Notes: generated by a model not told the origin, from the letters alone. A stretch of DNA of 64,000 nt from Erysipelotrichaceae bacterium (GCA_017533785.1 JAFWII010000019.1:1-64000), one strand, 5' to 3'; numbered from the stretch's first letter, positions 28,423-37,189 are shown. A program made the numbers and translations.

Positions 28423-29787
28423 ATGACAAACACACTTGGAATCCTCGGCCTGATCCTCGGCCTGGCTGTACTCTCTGTTCTGATCTATAAACGTGTTCCT
28501 GCCGTACTGGCGGCGCTGGCGGCTACCGCTGTCGTCGCCCTGTTCAATCTGCTCGAGCCCTGGACAGCGCTGACAACGCTCTTCAACGGGATCGGTTCGA
28601 CTTTCGGGACGTATTTCCCGGTCTTCTTTTTCGCGACAGTTTATGGAAAGCTGATGTCCGATACCGGCTGCGCGAACGCGATCGCCGATTTCTTTATCAA
28701 ACTGTTCGGCGAGGGAAGCGTGATCCTCGTCATCTCCGTTACGACAGCGCTGCTGGTCTACGGCGGCGTGACTGCGATGGTCGTTGCCTTTACGGTCTTC
28801 CCGCTGGGAGTTTCGCTCTGCCGCCGGGCAAACATCACCAAGACACTTCTGCCGGCGATCATCCAGCTTGGGCAGGCGACTTTCGCCCTGACCGCCCTTC
28901 CCGGTACCCCGCAGCTCAACAACATCATTCCGACGAGTTATCTGGGGACAACTTCCACGGCTGCTCCGGTGCTTGGTCTGATCGCCACTGCTATCATGTT
29001 CGGCCTCGGATACTTTTACCTGAGATACGAAGTCAAAAAAAGTCAGGAACGCGGAGAAGGATTCGATGAAGCGTCCCTGCGTCCGGGAAGCGTATCTGCG
29101 CTTTCCGGTGAAGATCTGCCAAAGCCTTTCCTGGCATTCCTGCCGATCCTTCTCCTTATCGTTTTATATATGCTGTTTGAACGGGCGAGTTTCGGCGGCT
29201 ACCGTCTCAAACAGTTCAACTCCTTCGCACCGGTTTGCACCGCTATGATCGTCGCGATCCTCTATCTGTTGGTTTTAGGAACAGTTTCCGGAAGAAAAGA
29301 TATCGTGATCGCTTCCGTCAAAAGAAGTTCCGGCGAATGGATCGGACCGCTCTTGAGCTTTTCGATCGTTGTCGGTTTCGGCAGAGTGATCGCCTCCACC
29401 GACGGTTATGCTGCTCTGGTCAATGCCGTTACCGGCATGCAGATGAGCCCGTATCTCTCGGCCGCTCTATCTGTCACCCTGCTTGCCGGCGTGACCGGAA
29501 GCGCTTCAGGCGGTATCAACATTGCGCTGAGTTCCGAACAGCTGGTCGCCAGCTGGACATCAAAACTATCGACGCCGGCTCAGCTTGGCGCTTTGCACCG
29601 GATCATCTCCGTTTCTTCCTGCGGCCTGGATTCACTTCCGCACTGCGGCGGGATCCTGGCAACACTGGATGTCTGTCAGGAGAGCCATGCGACCTCTTAT
29701 AAATACATTTTCGTGATCACTGTCATCTTCACTTTGATCGCTGCGGCCGCACTTGTCGCTCTGGCAAGTCTCGGTTTCACGATGTGA
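28423..29787 (+). CDS. GntP family permease (454 aa)
   Basis: Polytopic transporter of the gluconate/organic acid:H+ family, 12 or more membrane segments. Landmarks: FGTYFPVFFFATVYGKLM, GGVTAMVVAFTVFPLG, and the conserved ALPGTPQLNNIIPTSYLGT and ASGGINIALSSEQL segments, HCGGILATLDVC near the end. The start at 28423 is chosen for AAAGGAGC 5 nt upstream; an upstream in-frame ATG lies inside the hairpin. The cargo is probably a hydroxy acid used by the adjacent hydrolase. Confidence 0.88.
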   Translation: MTNTLGILGLILGLAVLSVLIYKRVPAVLAALAATAVVALFNLLEPWTALTTLFNGIGSTFGTYFPVFFFATVYGKLMSDTGCANAIADFFIKLFGEGSVILVISVTTALLVYGGVTAMVVAFTVFPLGVSLCRRANITKTLLPAIIQLGQATFALTALPGTPQLNNIIPTSYLGTTSTAAPVLGLIATAIMFGLGYFYLRYEVKKSQERGEGFDEASLRPGSVSALSGEDLPKPFLAFLPILLLIVLYMLFERASFGGYRLKQFNSFAPVCTAMIVAILYLLVLGTVSGRKDIVIASVKRSSGEWIGPLLSFSIVVGFGRVIASTDGYAALVNAVTGMQMSPYLSAALSVTLLAGVTGSASGGINIALSSEQLVASWTSKLSTPAQLGALHRIISVSSCGLDSLPHCGGILATLDVCQESHATSYKYIFVITVIFTLIAAAALVALASLGFTM

Positions 29788-29813
29788 GACTTAGCCCGTT
29801 ACGGTCTCACTGA

Positions 29814-29838
29814 GCCGGCTTCCCAAGCCGGCTTTTTT
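29814..29838 (+). terminator. Terminator of the GntP permease gene
   Basis: AGCCGGCTT/AAGCCGGCTT stem with CCC loop, followed by T6. Confidence 0.9.
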
Positions 29839-29851
29839 ATACAAATAAACA

Positions 29852-29873
29852 AAAACCACCATCCGGTGGTTTT
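29852..29873 (-). terminator. Terminator of the metG-dtd-folD-DUF951 operon
   Basis: AAAACCACC/GGTGGTTTT hairpin, T-rich on the minus strand, 10 bp past the DUF951 stop. Confidence 0.85.
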
Positions 29874-29882
29874 AAATATCAT

Positions 29883-30104
29883 TCATTCTTCTGCAGATGT
29901 TTCTTCAGATCTCTCTGCTCTCTGGATCATGCGCTTGCATTTGCGCTCGAATTCCCTGCGCTCCATCATGACGACTGCGCCACAGCCCTGACACTTGATC
30001 TTGATGTCCGCGCCCATGCGGATGATCTTCCAGGTCTTGGCTTTATGGCAGGGATGCTCCTTTTTCATTTCGACGATGTCGTCTAATCCGTAATTCTCGA
30101 TCAT
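29883..30104 (-). CDS. DUF951 small protein (73 aa)
   Basis: Small conserved Bacillota protein, known as DUF951 (YyzM-like). YGLDDIVEMKKEHPCHKAKTWKIIR followed by GADIKIKCQGCGAVVMMERREFE gives the expected pattern with a CxxC pair and one upstream Cys. The ATG overlaps the folD stop by 4 nt (ATGA), which fixes the start and shows translational coupling. Function unknown; the Cys and basic residues suggest metal or nucleic acid binding. Confidence 0.88.
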   Translation of the reverse strand: MIENYGLDDIVEMKKEHPCHKAKTWKIIRMGADIKIKCQGCGAVVMMERREFERKCKRMIQRAERSEETSAEE

Positions 30105-30946
30105 TTCTCTTTCCTCAGCAGATAAGCTCTCGCCGTATTCTCCAGCAGCATCGTGATCGTCATCGGTCCGACGCCTTTCGGGACCGGGGTGATCGCCTTG
30201 CACTTGTCCTTGACGTTTTCGAAATCGACGTCACCGCAGAGCTTGCCGTCGACCCGGTTGACGCCGACATCGACCACACAGGCACCCTCTTTGATATATT
30301 CCGCGGTAACGAAACGCGGCTTGCCGATCGCGACGACCAGGATATCCGCCTGCGAAGCGATCTTCGCCAGTTCCTGCGTGCGGGAATGGCAGACCGTGAC
30401 CGTGCAGTTTTCATTCAGCAGCAGTTTCGTGAGCGGCATGCCGACGAGTTTGCTGCGGCCGATAATGACCGCGTTTTTGCCGCACATCTCCTCGCCCATC
30501 TCCTTCAAAAGCGCGACGACGCCCTGGGCGGTGCAGGGGACGAAACCGTCCTTTTCTCCCAGGAACAGCTTGCCGGTGTTGACCGGATGCAGACCGTCGA
30601 CGTCCTTGGCTGGATCGATCGCATCAAGGATCTTCTTTTCGTTCAGTCCTTTCGGAAGCGGCAGCTGGACGATGATGCCGTCGATGCCGTCATCCGCGTT
30701 CAGATCGCTGACTGCTTTCAGGAGTTCTTCCTCGCTTACGTCTTCCGGATAATGCTGCAGCAGGAAGTCCATGCCGACTTCCTCGCAGGCTCTGCCCTTT
30801 CCCTTGACATAGGAAAGCGAAGCCGGATTATCGCCGGCTAAAACGACCGCCAGTTTCGGTTTCCGTTTAAATTCCGGACCAAGCAGTTTTTCCTTCAGTT
30901 CGCCCTTCAGACGCAGGGACAGTTCCGAACCGTAAACGATACGCAT
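30101..30946 (-). CDS. folD: Bifunctional methylenetetrahydrofolate dehydrogenase/cyclohydrolase FolD (281 aa)
   Basis: Interconverts 5,10-methylene-THF and 10-formyl-THF. Catalytic region SYVKGKGRACEEVGM carries the key Lys; GIIVQLPLPKG and the Rossmann segment IIGRSKLVGMPLTKLL bind substrate and NAD(P). C-terminal TPVPKGVGPMTITMLLENT is typical. It lies just after dtd, downstream of metG, and supplies formyl-THF also needed by PurN and PurH encoded about 15 kb away. Confidence 0.97.
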   Translation of the reverse strand: MRIVYGSELSLRLKGELKEKLLGPEFKRKPKLAVVLAGDNPASLSYVKGKGRACEEVGMDFLLQHYPEDVSEEELLKAVSDLNADDGIDGIIVQLPLPKGLNEKKILDAIDPAKDVDGLHPVNTGKLFLGEKDGFVPCTAQGVVALLKEMGEEMCGKNAVIIGRSKLVGMPLTKLLLNENCTVTVCHSRTQELAKIASQADILVVAIGKPRFVTAEYIKEGACVVDVGVNRVDGKLCGDVDFENVKDKCKAITPVPKGVGPMTITMLLENTARAYLLRKEK

Positions 30947-30948
30947 AA

Positions 30949-31389
30949 TTACTCTCCTTCCAGCCAGATCGTGACCGGACCGTCATTAACGAGCGCGATC
31001 TTCATATCGGCACCGAAAATGCCGGTCTTGACCTGCAGGCCTTCTTCCCGCAGGCATTGATTGAAATAGTCGTAGAGTTTAGTGGCTTCCGGACCGCCAA
31101 GAGCCCGGACGAAGCTGGGGCGGTTGCCCTTGCGGGCATCGCCGTAAAGCGTGAACTGGGAGATCGAGAGGATCTCGCCGTTCACCGCGTGGATATCAAG
31201 ATTCATCTTGCCCTGATCGTCGGAGAAGACACGCAGCTTGGAAAGCTTCAGCGCCATCTTTTTTGCGATCTCTTCGTTGTCGTCGACCGAGAATCCGACC
31301 AGGACCATGTATCCCTGTCCGATGGAGGAGATCAGTTCCCCTTCCACGGTGCAGGAGGCTTCGCTGACGCGCTGGACTGTCAGTCTCAT
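30949..31389 (-). CDS. dtd: D-aminoacyl-tRNA deacylase (146 aa)
   Basis: Removes D-amino acids (and glycine) from mischarged tRNA. The two family motifs are intact: SQFTLYGDARKGNRPSF and the C-terminal DGPVTIWLE. Its ATG overlaps the metG stop (TGATG), so it is coupled to the synthetase; a proofreading gene beside a charging gene. Confidence 0.97.
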   Translation of the reverse strand: MRLTVQRVSEASCTVEGELISSIGQGYMVLVGFSVDDNEEIAKKMALKLSKLRVFSDDQGKMNLDIHAVNGEILSISQFTLYGDARKGNRPSFVRALGGPEATKLYDYFNQCLREEGLQVKTGIFGADMKIALVNDGPVTIWLEGE

Positions 31390-33350
31390 CAGCTGATCAG
31401 GGAGCCTGCCGGCAGCGGGGATGTGAGGACTTTGACTTCTTCCTCGCCCTTCTCGTTGGTTCTCGACGCCGTCAGGATCATGCCCTGGGACTCGATCCCG
31501 CGGAGCTTGCGCGGCGCCAGATTCAGGACGGCGCAGACATTCTGGCCGATCAGTTCCTCCGGCTTGTAGAATTTCGCCAGACCGGAAACGATGATGCGTT
31601 CCTCGCCGCCAAAATCAAGTTTGAAGACGAGCAGCTTGTCGGCTTTCGGATGGGCTTCGCAGCTTAAGACCGTACCGACGCGCAGCTCGAGCTTGGAGAA
31701 GTCTTCGTAGACGATCTCCGGCAGATGCTCGATCTTCGGCTGTTCCGGCGCTTTCGGTTCTTCCTTTTTCTCTTCCATCTGTTTCAGCACCGCTTCAAGA
31801 TCCTTTCTTTCGAAGAGGGTCTCCGGCGCGGAAGTAACGGTATTCCCGGACGGATAGAGTCCGAATACGTCCATCTGTTCGAGCGGACGCTTTTCGGTAT
31901 TGAGCTGTTTCAGGATCGCTTCGGAAGTCTCCGGCATGAAGCTTTCGAGCAGCGAAGCGCCGATCGTGATCGCTTCGGTCAGGTTGTACATGACGGTGCG
32001 CAGGCGGTCGGCCTTTTCCTCATCCTTGGCCAGGATCCACGGTTCGGTCTCGTCGATGTATTTGTTGCAGCGGCGGAAGACCGTGAAGACGGTGTCGAGC
32101 GCATCGGCGACACGCAGTTCATCCATCTTGGCAGAGCAGGTCTTAACGCATTCAAGAACAGTCTTCTTGAGGTCGACGTCGACTTCCCCGCTCACGCCGG
32201 CATCGGTGACGACGCCGCCGAAGTATTTATTGGACATCGAGATCGTGCGCTTGACAAGGTTGCCGAGGATATTCGCCAGCATCGTGTTGTAGCGTTCGAC
32301 CATCAGCTCCCAGGAAATGACGCCGTCGTTGTCAAAAGGCATCTCGTGGATGACGAAGAAACGGACCGCGTCCACGCCGTAAAGATCGACAAGATCGTCG
32401 GCGTAGATGACGTTGCCCTTGGATTTGGACATCTTGCCGTCCGCCTGTAAGAGCCACGGATGTCCGAAGACCTGCTTCGGCAGCGGCTCATCGAGCGACA
32501 TCAGGAAGATCGGCCAGTACAGGGTATGGAAACGGATGATGTCCTTGCCGATCAGGTGCAGATCGGCCGGCCAGTACTTGTGGTAGAGCTCGCCGTGGTT
32601 TCCGTCGGCGTCGTATTCGAGACCGGTGATGTAGTTGGTCAGCGCGTCGAGCCAGACATAGACGACGTGGTTCGGATCAAAATCGACCGGAATGCCCCAC
32701 TTGAAGCTCGTGCGGGATACGCAGAGATCCTGCAGACCCGGCTTCAGGAAGTTGTTGACCATCTCGTTCTTGCGGGAGACCGGCTGGATGAACTCGGGAT
32801 GCTCCTCGATGTGCTTCATCAGACGGTCGGCGTATTTGGACATACGGAAGAAGTAGGCTTCCTCCTTGGCCCTGCGGACCGGACGGCCGCAGTCCGGGCA
32901 GACGACGGTGCCGTCTTCGATACGCTTGACCTGGGAATCCGTCCAGAAGGACTCATCCGGGGTGCAGTACCAGCCCTCGTATTCGGATTTATAGATATCG
33001 CCCTTGTCGTACATCTTCTTGAACATCTTCTGGACCTGTCTCTCGTGATAGGGATCGGTCGTCCGCTGGAAGCGGTCATAGGAAGTGTTCATCAGGTCGA
33101 AGATGCGCTTGATCTCGGCGACGGTCTTGTCGACGTATTCTTTCGGGGTCATGCCGGCCGCAGTCGCTTTTTCTTCGATCTTCTGGCCGTGCTCATCGGT
33201 ACCCGTCTGGAAACGGACATCATAGCCCTGGAAACGCTTGTAGCGGGCGATGGCGTCCGCCAGGATGATCTCGTAGGTATTGCCGATGTGCGGCTTGCCG
33301 GAGGCATAGGCGATCGCGGTAGTGATGTAATAGGGTTTTTTCTCGCTCAT
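31389..33350 (-). CDS. metG: Methionyl-tRNA synthetase (653 aa)
   Basis: Charges tRNA-Met. Class I motifs: ASGKPHIGNTYE (HIGH) at about 12-23 and KMSKS near 305. Zinc-type insert with CTPDE and CPDCGRPVRRAKEEAYF. The C-terminal EMAP-like tRNA-binding domain (VYEDFSKLELRVGTVLSCEAHPKADKLLVF) is present. A GAGG ribosome site precedes the ATG, with its own extended -10 (TGATACAAT) 35 bp upstream. First gene of metG-dtd-folD-DUF951. Confidence 0.98.
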   Translation of the reverse strand: MSEKKPYYITTAIAYASGKPHIGNTYEIILADAIARYKRFQGYDVRFQTGTDEHGQKIEEKATAAGMTPKEYVDKTVAEIKRIFDLMNTSYDRFQRTTDPYHERQVQKMFKKMYDKGDIYKSEYEGWYCTPDESFWTDSQVKRIEDGTVVCPDCGRPVRRAKEEAYFFRMSKYADRLMKHIEEHPEFIQPVSRKNEMVNNFLKPGLQDLCVSRTSFKWGIPVDFDPNHVVYVWLDALTNYITGLEYDADGNHGELYHKYWPADLHLIGKDIIRFHTLYWPIFLMSLDEPLPKQVFGHPWLLQADGKMSKSKGNVIYADDLVDLYGVDAVRFFVIHEMPFDNDGVISWELMVERYNTMLANILGNLVKRTISMSNKYFGGVVTDAGVSGEVDVDLKKTVLECVKTCSAKMDELRVADALDTVFTVFRRCNKYIDETEPWILAKDEEKADRLRTVMYNLTEAITIGASLLESFMPETSEAILKQLNTEKRPLEQMDVFGLYPSGNTVTSAPETLFERKDLEAVLKQMEEKKEEPKAPEQPKIEHLPEIVYEDFSKLELRVGTVLSCEAHPKADKLLVFKLDFGGEERIIVSGLAKFYKPEELIGQNVCAVLNLAPRKLRGIESQGMILTASRTNEKGEEEVKVLTSPLPAGSLIS

Positions 33351-33384
33351 AATAAAACCTCGTTAACTCTTTCGTTACGCGCTC

Positions 33385-33393
33385 ATTGTATCA
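33385..33393 (-). promoter_or_regulatory. Promoter of metG
   Basis: Extended -10 TGATACAAT (core 33385-33390). It lies downstream of the terminator of the unassigned RNA, so metG need not share that transcript. Confidence 0.65.
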
Positions 33394-33435
33394 TTTTCGT
33401 CTTACTAAAGAAAGGCAGTTCAGTTTGCCCCGGCA

Positions 33436-33474
33436 AAAAGAAAAGATCGCTCCTTCGCGCGTTAGGAACGATCT
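33436..33474 (-). terminator. Terminator of the unassigned RNA
   Basis: A 10-bp stem with one mismatch (33444-33453 with 33465-33474), then TTTTCTTTTT on the minus strand. Confidence 0.8.
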
Positions 33475-33788
33475 CTTCCACCGCTGTACTACAGACTTGA
33501 TTTGTTGTTAATCGACTCGTATTCGATATTCTGAATCTGTCAGCCAGCAGCTGTGATGAAGAACGGATCCCGATCGTAACTCACTTTTCTTTCATGCTTG
33601 TTCTACGTTTGGAAATACTTTCCCGGTCTCTAAATTATTATCAGCAGACTTTTTTCTAACAATTTTACCGAGTTTCCGATCGTGGATTCTGGGCGTCTTT
33701 ATTTGTTTTTTCAAATAAGGACTTATTTATTGTAGTGTGCCCATTGGTCTGTACCTTTCGATTGAATTGTACAACCGTCCTTTCTTCA
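33440..33788 (-). ncRNA. Candidate structured non-coding RNA of about 350 nt, class unknown
   Basis: A 570-bp gap between metG and the next gene has no plausible ORF. The segment has its own promoter and terminator on the minus strand. Pairable segments: 33777-33782 with 33717-33722; 33769-33776 with 33746-33754 (one bulge); 33739-33743 with 33690-33694; a 7-bp hairpin 33712-33718 with 33699-33705; and, near the 3' end, ACAGATT with AAGTCTGT enclosing an ATCGA/TCGAT hairpin. RNase P, SRP, 6S and T-box hallmarks were looked for and not found. Structure was drawn by eye only. Confidence 0.45.
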
Positions 33789-33793
33789 CCTTC

Positions 33794-33821
33794 ATACTAT
33801 CAAAACCGTTTTTACATACAA
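33794..33821 (-). promoter_or_regulatory. Promoter of the unassigned RNA
   Basis: TTGTAT (33816-33821), 16-bp spacer ending in TGA, TAGTAT (33794-33799). Transcription would begin near 33788. Confidence 0.55.
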
Positions 33822-33847
33822 GTCTGTTTTTAAAAATTTTTTCGTAG

Positions 33848-33853
33848 TATAAT
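33848..33853 (+). promoter_or_regulatory. Plus-strand -10 box facing a terminator
   Basis: TATAAT about 40 bp before a terminator hairpin with no gene between. A very short plus-strand RNA (about 33860-33916) is possible but weakly supported. Confidence 0.3.
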
Positions 33854-33890
33854 AATAGTTGTGGGGTCAGAAGATCCTTTTCTTTTACGC

Positions 33891-33916
33891 AAAACGCAGG
33901 GAGACCCTGCGTTTTT
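33891..33916. terminator. Terminator of the membrane protein gene (bidirectional form)
   Basis: AAACGCAGGG/CCCTGCGTTT hairpin with T-runs on both sides, 5 bp past the stop at 33921. Confidence 0.85.
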
Positions 33917-33920
33917 CTGT

Positions 33921-34787
33921 TTATTCTCCGAGGAAGGTGATCACGATATCGGTATTACCGTCTTCTCGCTTCACGACTTCCGCCTGGTAGCGGTCTGTCT
34001 TGCCGTTCTCCTCGACCGTGAATCCGAAGGTGCCGTATTTCGTGGCATGGATATATAGCCGTCCGCTTTCCGAATCGACCAGCTGCACGTTCAGCGTTTC
34101 AGCATCCTCGTTTCGCAGAACAGCCTCCTCTGAATACACATGTCCCTCCGGAAGCGATGTATAGACCGTCAGATCGAGCGGCGGTGTCAGCAGGAGATAA
34201 GCGATGAGCGCAGCCGCCGGCACCGCAATGCCGATCAGCTTCTGCAGTCCCTTCGGGAAAAAGGCGAATACATAGAGCAGGATCTGTCCGATGCAGAAAA
34301 GCGTCGCCAGGAGAAGACGCGGGAATTCCTGCGCACAGGTCCTTCCGCACTCCGCAGCGGTATAGCCGAGAAAAGCCAGGACCGGGGCAAAGATCAGGAC
34401 GCTCCACCAGTCGCGGCGGTTGATATACCAGCCGAAAAAGGCCAGCGGCAGCGTCGCCACCGTCCAGATGAACCAGTAACCATAGAAGCGGAAGATCTCC
34501 CAGCCGGCGAACGGGACCTGAAAGAGATAGATCAGCGGCTGGCTGATCAGAAAGAAGACGAAGACCTTCAGAGCCGATTCCTTCGGGGAGCGGCAGTTGG
34601 CCATGATCACCACAGCCGGCAGGATCCAGGCTTCAAGATACACGCCCATCCGGTTGAAGGATGTATTCTTGAACAGCGGGACCGCCAGAAAAATGAAGGT
34701 CAGGAAAGCGCAGCCGACCGCCATGAAAAGGACGGTCAGCCAGCTCATCTTCAGCCCGCCGAAGAGTTTATCCAGTGCTTTTTTCAT
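33921..34787 (-). CDS. Polytopic membrane protein of unknown function (288 aa)
   Basis: Not assigned to a family. Six or so membrane segments in the first 185 residues, then a C-terminal extracellular beta-rich domain of about 90 residues (LPEGHVYSEEAVLRNEDAETLNVQLVD onwards to AEVVKREDGNTDIVITFLGE). It lies 15 nt after the TSCPD gene in the same direction. The tail could sense an extracellular ligand; no evidence beyond topology. Confidence 0.75.
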   Translation of the reverse strand: MKKALDKLFGGLKMSWLTVLFMAVGCAFLTFIFLAVPLFKNTSFNRMGVYLEAWILPAVVIMANCRSPKESALKVFVFFLISQPLIYLFQVPFAGWEIFRFYGYWFIWTVATLPLAFFGWYINRRDWWSVLIFAPVLAFLGYTAAECGRTCAQEFPRLLLATLFCIGQILLYVFAFFPKGLQKLIGIAVPAAALIAYLLLTPPLDLTVYTSLPEGHVYSEEAVLRNEDAETLNVQLVDSESGRLYIHATKYGTFGFTVEENGKTDRYQAEVVKREDGNTDIVITFLGE

Positions 34788-34802
34788 GTTTGCCGGACTG
34801 CC

Positions 34803-35057
34803 TTATTCCGCAGCCAGCGCTTCCTCGATCGCCTTGGAGAACTGGTCGGCGCAGGAAGTGCCTCTGCCCATGCAGTCGTTGCCTTTCAGGATCGCCGCTA
34901 CTTCCGCAGCATCCCTGCCTTCGACCAGACGGCCGATCGCCTTGAGGTTGCCGTTGCAGCCGCGTTCGAACTTCGTGTTGTAGATCTTTCCGTCCTCGAT
35001 GTCGAATTCGACTTTGACGGAGCAGACGCCCTTCGGACGATATTCCACGTGTTTCAT
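34803..35057 (-). CDS. TSCPD domain protein (84 aa)
   Basis: Small protein of the TSCPD family, related to a C-terminal domain of adenosylcobalamin-type ribonucleotide reductase (NrdJ). GVCSVKVEFDIEDGKIYN, RGCNGNLKAIGRLVEG and RGTSCADQFSKAIEEAL are diagnostic, with four conserved Cys. Stand-alone copies are common in anaerobes; their role is unknown, metal or Fe-S binding is likely. Confidence 0.88.
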   Translation of the reverse strand: MKHVEYRPKGVCSVKVEFDIEDGKIYNTKFERGCNGNLKAIGRLVEGRDAAEVAAILKGNDCMGRGTSCADQFSKAIEEALAAE

Positions 35058-35115
35058 AAAAATACCCCCGTTATTACGAGGGTATTATGTCATATAAAAG
35101 TGAAAAGTTCCAGTT

Positions 35116-36969
35116 TCAGGCTTTCAGACAGCGCATCGCGTTGAGCACGCAGAGGAAGGCGACGCCTACATCGGCGAAGACCGCCCACCACATGTTGGTA
35201 AAGCCGAGAGCCGAGAGGATCAGCACCAGCACCTTGACTCCGATCGCGAACCAGATGTTCTCGTAGACGATGCGGTTGGTCTTGCGGGCGATCCGGATCG
35301 CTTCCGCGATCTTGGTCACGTTGTCGTCCATCAGTACGATATCCGCCGCTTCGATCGCGGCATCCGAACCCAGAGCGCCCATCGCGATGCCGACATCGGC
35401 ACGCATCAGCACCGGCGCGTCGTTGATGCCGTCCCCGACGAAAGCGAGCTTTTCGTTTTCGCCGCAGCCGGCCATACGTTTCTCAAGAGCCGTGACTTTA
35501 TCTCCCGGCAGAAGCTCCGCCTCGCAGGCATCGATCCCGAGTTCGCGGCAGACCGCTTCCGCCGTGCGTTTGTTGTCGCCTGACAGCAGTACAGTCTCCC
35601 GGATCCCTTCTCTTTTCAGGGCAGCGACCGCTTCCTTGGCTTCCTTCTTGATCGTATCGGCGATCAGGATATATCCGGCATACTGACGGTTGACCGCAAC
35701 ATAGACGACGGTCCCGAGATCGTTCTCCGCTTCTTTGCAGGGAACGCCGTATTTATCAAACAGCTTGCGGTTGCCGACCAGGACTTCCTTTCCGTCCACT
35801 ATGGCTTTTACACCGTGTCCGGCTGTTTCTTCGATATCGTTTGCTTCCGGTCTATGTTCCCCGGCCGCTTCCTTTAAAGAGGCAGCGATCGGATGATCGG
35901 AATAGCTCTCCGCGGCGGCTGCGTAGAGCAGCACTTCCGCGGCGCTGAAACCTTCTTCCGGAACTGTATCCTGCACCGAGAATGAGCCTTCGGTCAGGGT
36001 GCCGGTCTTATCCATGGCCAGGACCTTGACCTGGCAGAGCGCTTCGAGATAGTTGCCGCCCTTGATCAGGATGCCCTTCCGGCTGGCGCCGCCGATACCG
36101 CCGAAAAACGACAGCGGAACGGACAGTACGAGCGCGCAGGGGCAGGAAATGACTAAGAACGTCAGAGCCCGGTAGATCCACATCTTCCAGACTTCGAGCT
36201 GACCGATCCCGGTGAAAAGCGGCGGAAGGACCGCCAGCGCCAGGGCGCTCAGCACGACAGCAGGAGTGTAGTATTTGGCGAATTTGGTGATGAAGGCTTC
36301 GGACTTGCTCTTCTTTTCCGCGGAATTCTCGACGAGGTCGAGGATCCGTGAGACCGTCGACTCCTCGAATTCCTTGGTGACCCTGACATGCAGGAGACCG
36401 CTCTCGTTGATACAGCCGGAGATGACTTCCTCCCCTTCCTTCACCATGCGGGGAACGGATTCCCCGGTAAGGGCGGAGGTATCGATGCGCGAACTGCCGG
36501 AGATGACAGTGCCGTCAAGCGGGATACGCTCACCCGGTTTGATGACGATCACGGTGCCGGCTTCGATTTCTTCCGGGTCGACCTGTTCAAGCCCGTCTTC
36601 GGTCTCGATATTGGCGTAGTCCGGACGCAGGTCCATCAGTGAGGAAACGGATCTCCGGGAGCGGTTGACCGCGTAGTCCTGGAACCATTCGCCGACCTGA
36701 TAGAACAGCATGACCGCGACCGCTTCGGAATGTTCACCTAATGCAAAAGCGCCAAGCGAGGCGACCGCCATCAGGAAGTTCTCATCGAAGACCTGGCCGT
36801 TGCCGATATTGCGGACCGCCTTGAAAAGCACGTTCCAGGCAACGATCAGATAAGCGGTGATGAATAAGATCAGTTTCGCGATCTCCGGCAGCGGCAGAAG
36901 CAGCGCCAGAGCATATAAAAGAGCCGCGGAGACGATCCGCACCAGCATCTTTTTCTGTTTCTTTGTCAT
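35116..36969 (-). CDS. Zn/Cd/Pb-type P1B ATPase (617 aa)
   Basis: Exports divalent soft metals across the membrane. Features in order: membrane segments, LTGESVP actuator loop, the metal-site SCPCALVLSVP motif (near residue 276), phosphorylation site DKTGTLTEG (Asp near 317), HP-containing loop SDHPIA, and GDGINDAPVLMRADVGIAMG. The N-terminal HMA domain usual in ZntA/CadA is absent and instead encoded as a separate gene 1 nt upstream. The ArsR repressor divergent to it has a zinc-type site, supporting Zn/Cd. Confidence 0.93.
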   Translation of the reverse strand: MTKKQKKMLVRIVSAALLYALALLLPLPEIAKLILFITAYLIVAWNVLFKAVRNIGNGQVFDENFLMAVASLGAFALGEHSEAVAVMLFYQVGEWFQDYAVNRSRRSVSSLMDLRPDYANIETEDGLEQVDPEEIEAGTVIVIKPGERIPLDGTVISGSSRIDTSALTGESVPRMVKEGEEVISGCINESGLLHVRVTKEFEESTVSRILDLVENSAEKKSKSEAFITKFAKYYTPAVVLSALALAVLPPLFTGIGQLEVWKMWIYRALTFLVISCPCALVLSVPLSFFGGIGGASRKGILIKGGNYLEALCQVKVLAMDKTGTLTEGSFSVQDTVPEEGFSAAEVLLYAAAAESYSDHPIAASLKEAAGEHRPEANDIEETAGHGVKAIVDGKEVLVGNRKLFDKYGVPCKEAENDLGTVVYVAVNRQYAGYILIADTIKKEAKEAVAALKREGIRETVLLSGDNKRTAEAVCRELGIDACEAELLPGDKVTALEKRMAGCGENEKLAFVGDGINDAPVLMRADVGIAMGALGSDAAIEAADIVLMDDNVTKIAEAIRIARKTNRIVYENIWFAIGVKVLVLILSALGFTNMWWAVFADVGVAFLCVLNAMRCLKA

Positions 36970-36970
36970 G

Positions 36971-37189
36971 TTACTTTACGTAGATGATCGTATCCGGATC
37001 CGCCTTGGCGACGCGTTTGACCGCTTCCTCGACGATCCCGGCCATCTTTTCTTCAGGCGCCTTGATCGAAAGCTTCTGGGTCATGAAACTGACGGTCGCG
37101 TCTTCGACGCCTTCGATCTCCTTTACGATATTTTCAACCTTTGCCGCGCAGGCTGCGCAGTCGACCTCGATCTTGAATGTTTTCTTCAT
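36971..37189 (-). CDS. Stand-alone HMA metal-binding protein (72 aa)
   Basis: Heavy-metal-associated domain that probably passes metal to the adjacent ATPase. Ferredoxin-like fold with VDCAACAAKVENIV giving Cys11 and Cys14 in place of the usual GMTCxxC. The start at 37189 has GAGGT upstream. First gene of the efflux operon; its stop is 1 nt from the ATPase start. Confidence 0.9.
   Translation of the reverse strand: MKKTFKIEVDCAACAAKVENIVKEIEGVEDATVSFMTQKLSIKAPEEKMAGIVEEAVKRVAKADPDTIIYVK

Noticed and set aside
33440-33788. RNase P RNA or SRP RNA
   Set aside because: Length fits RNase P, but the GAGGAAAGTCC and ACAGAAA-type blocks, and the SRP GGTCAGG...AGCAGCC loop, are absent.
33351-33800. 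T-box riboswitch ahead of metG
   Set aside because: The AGGGTGGNACCGCG antiterminator block is missing; the nearest match (CGGTGGAAG) has the wrong discriminator complement for tRNA-Met, and metG has its own promoter after the terminator.
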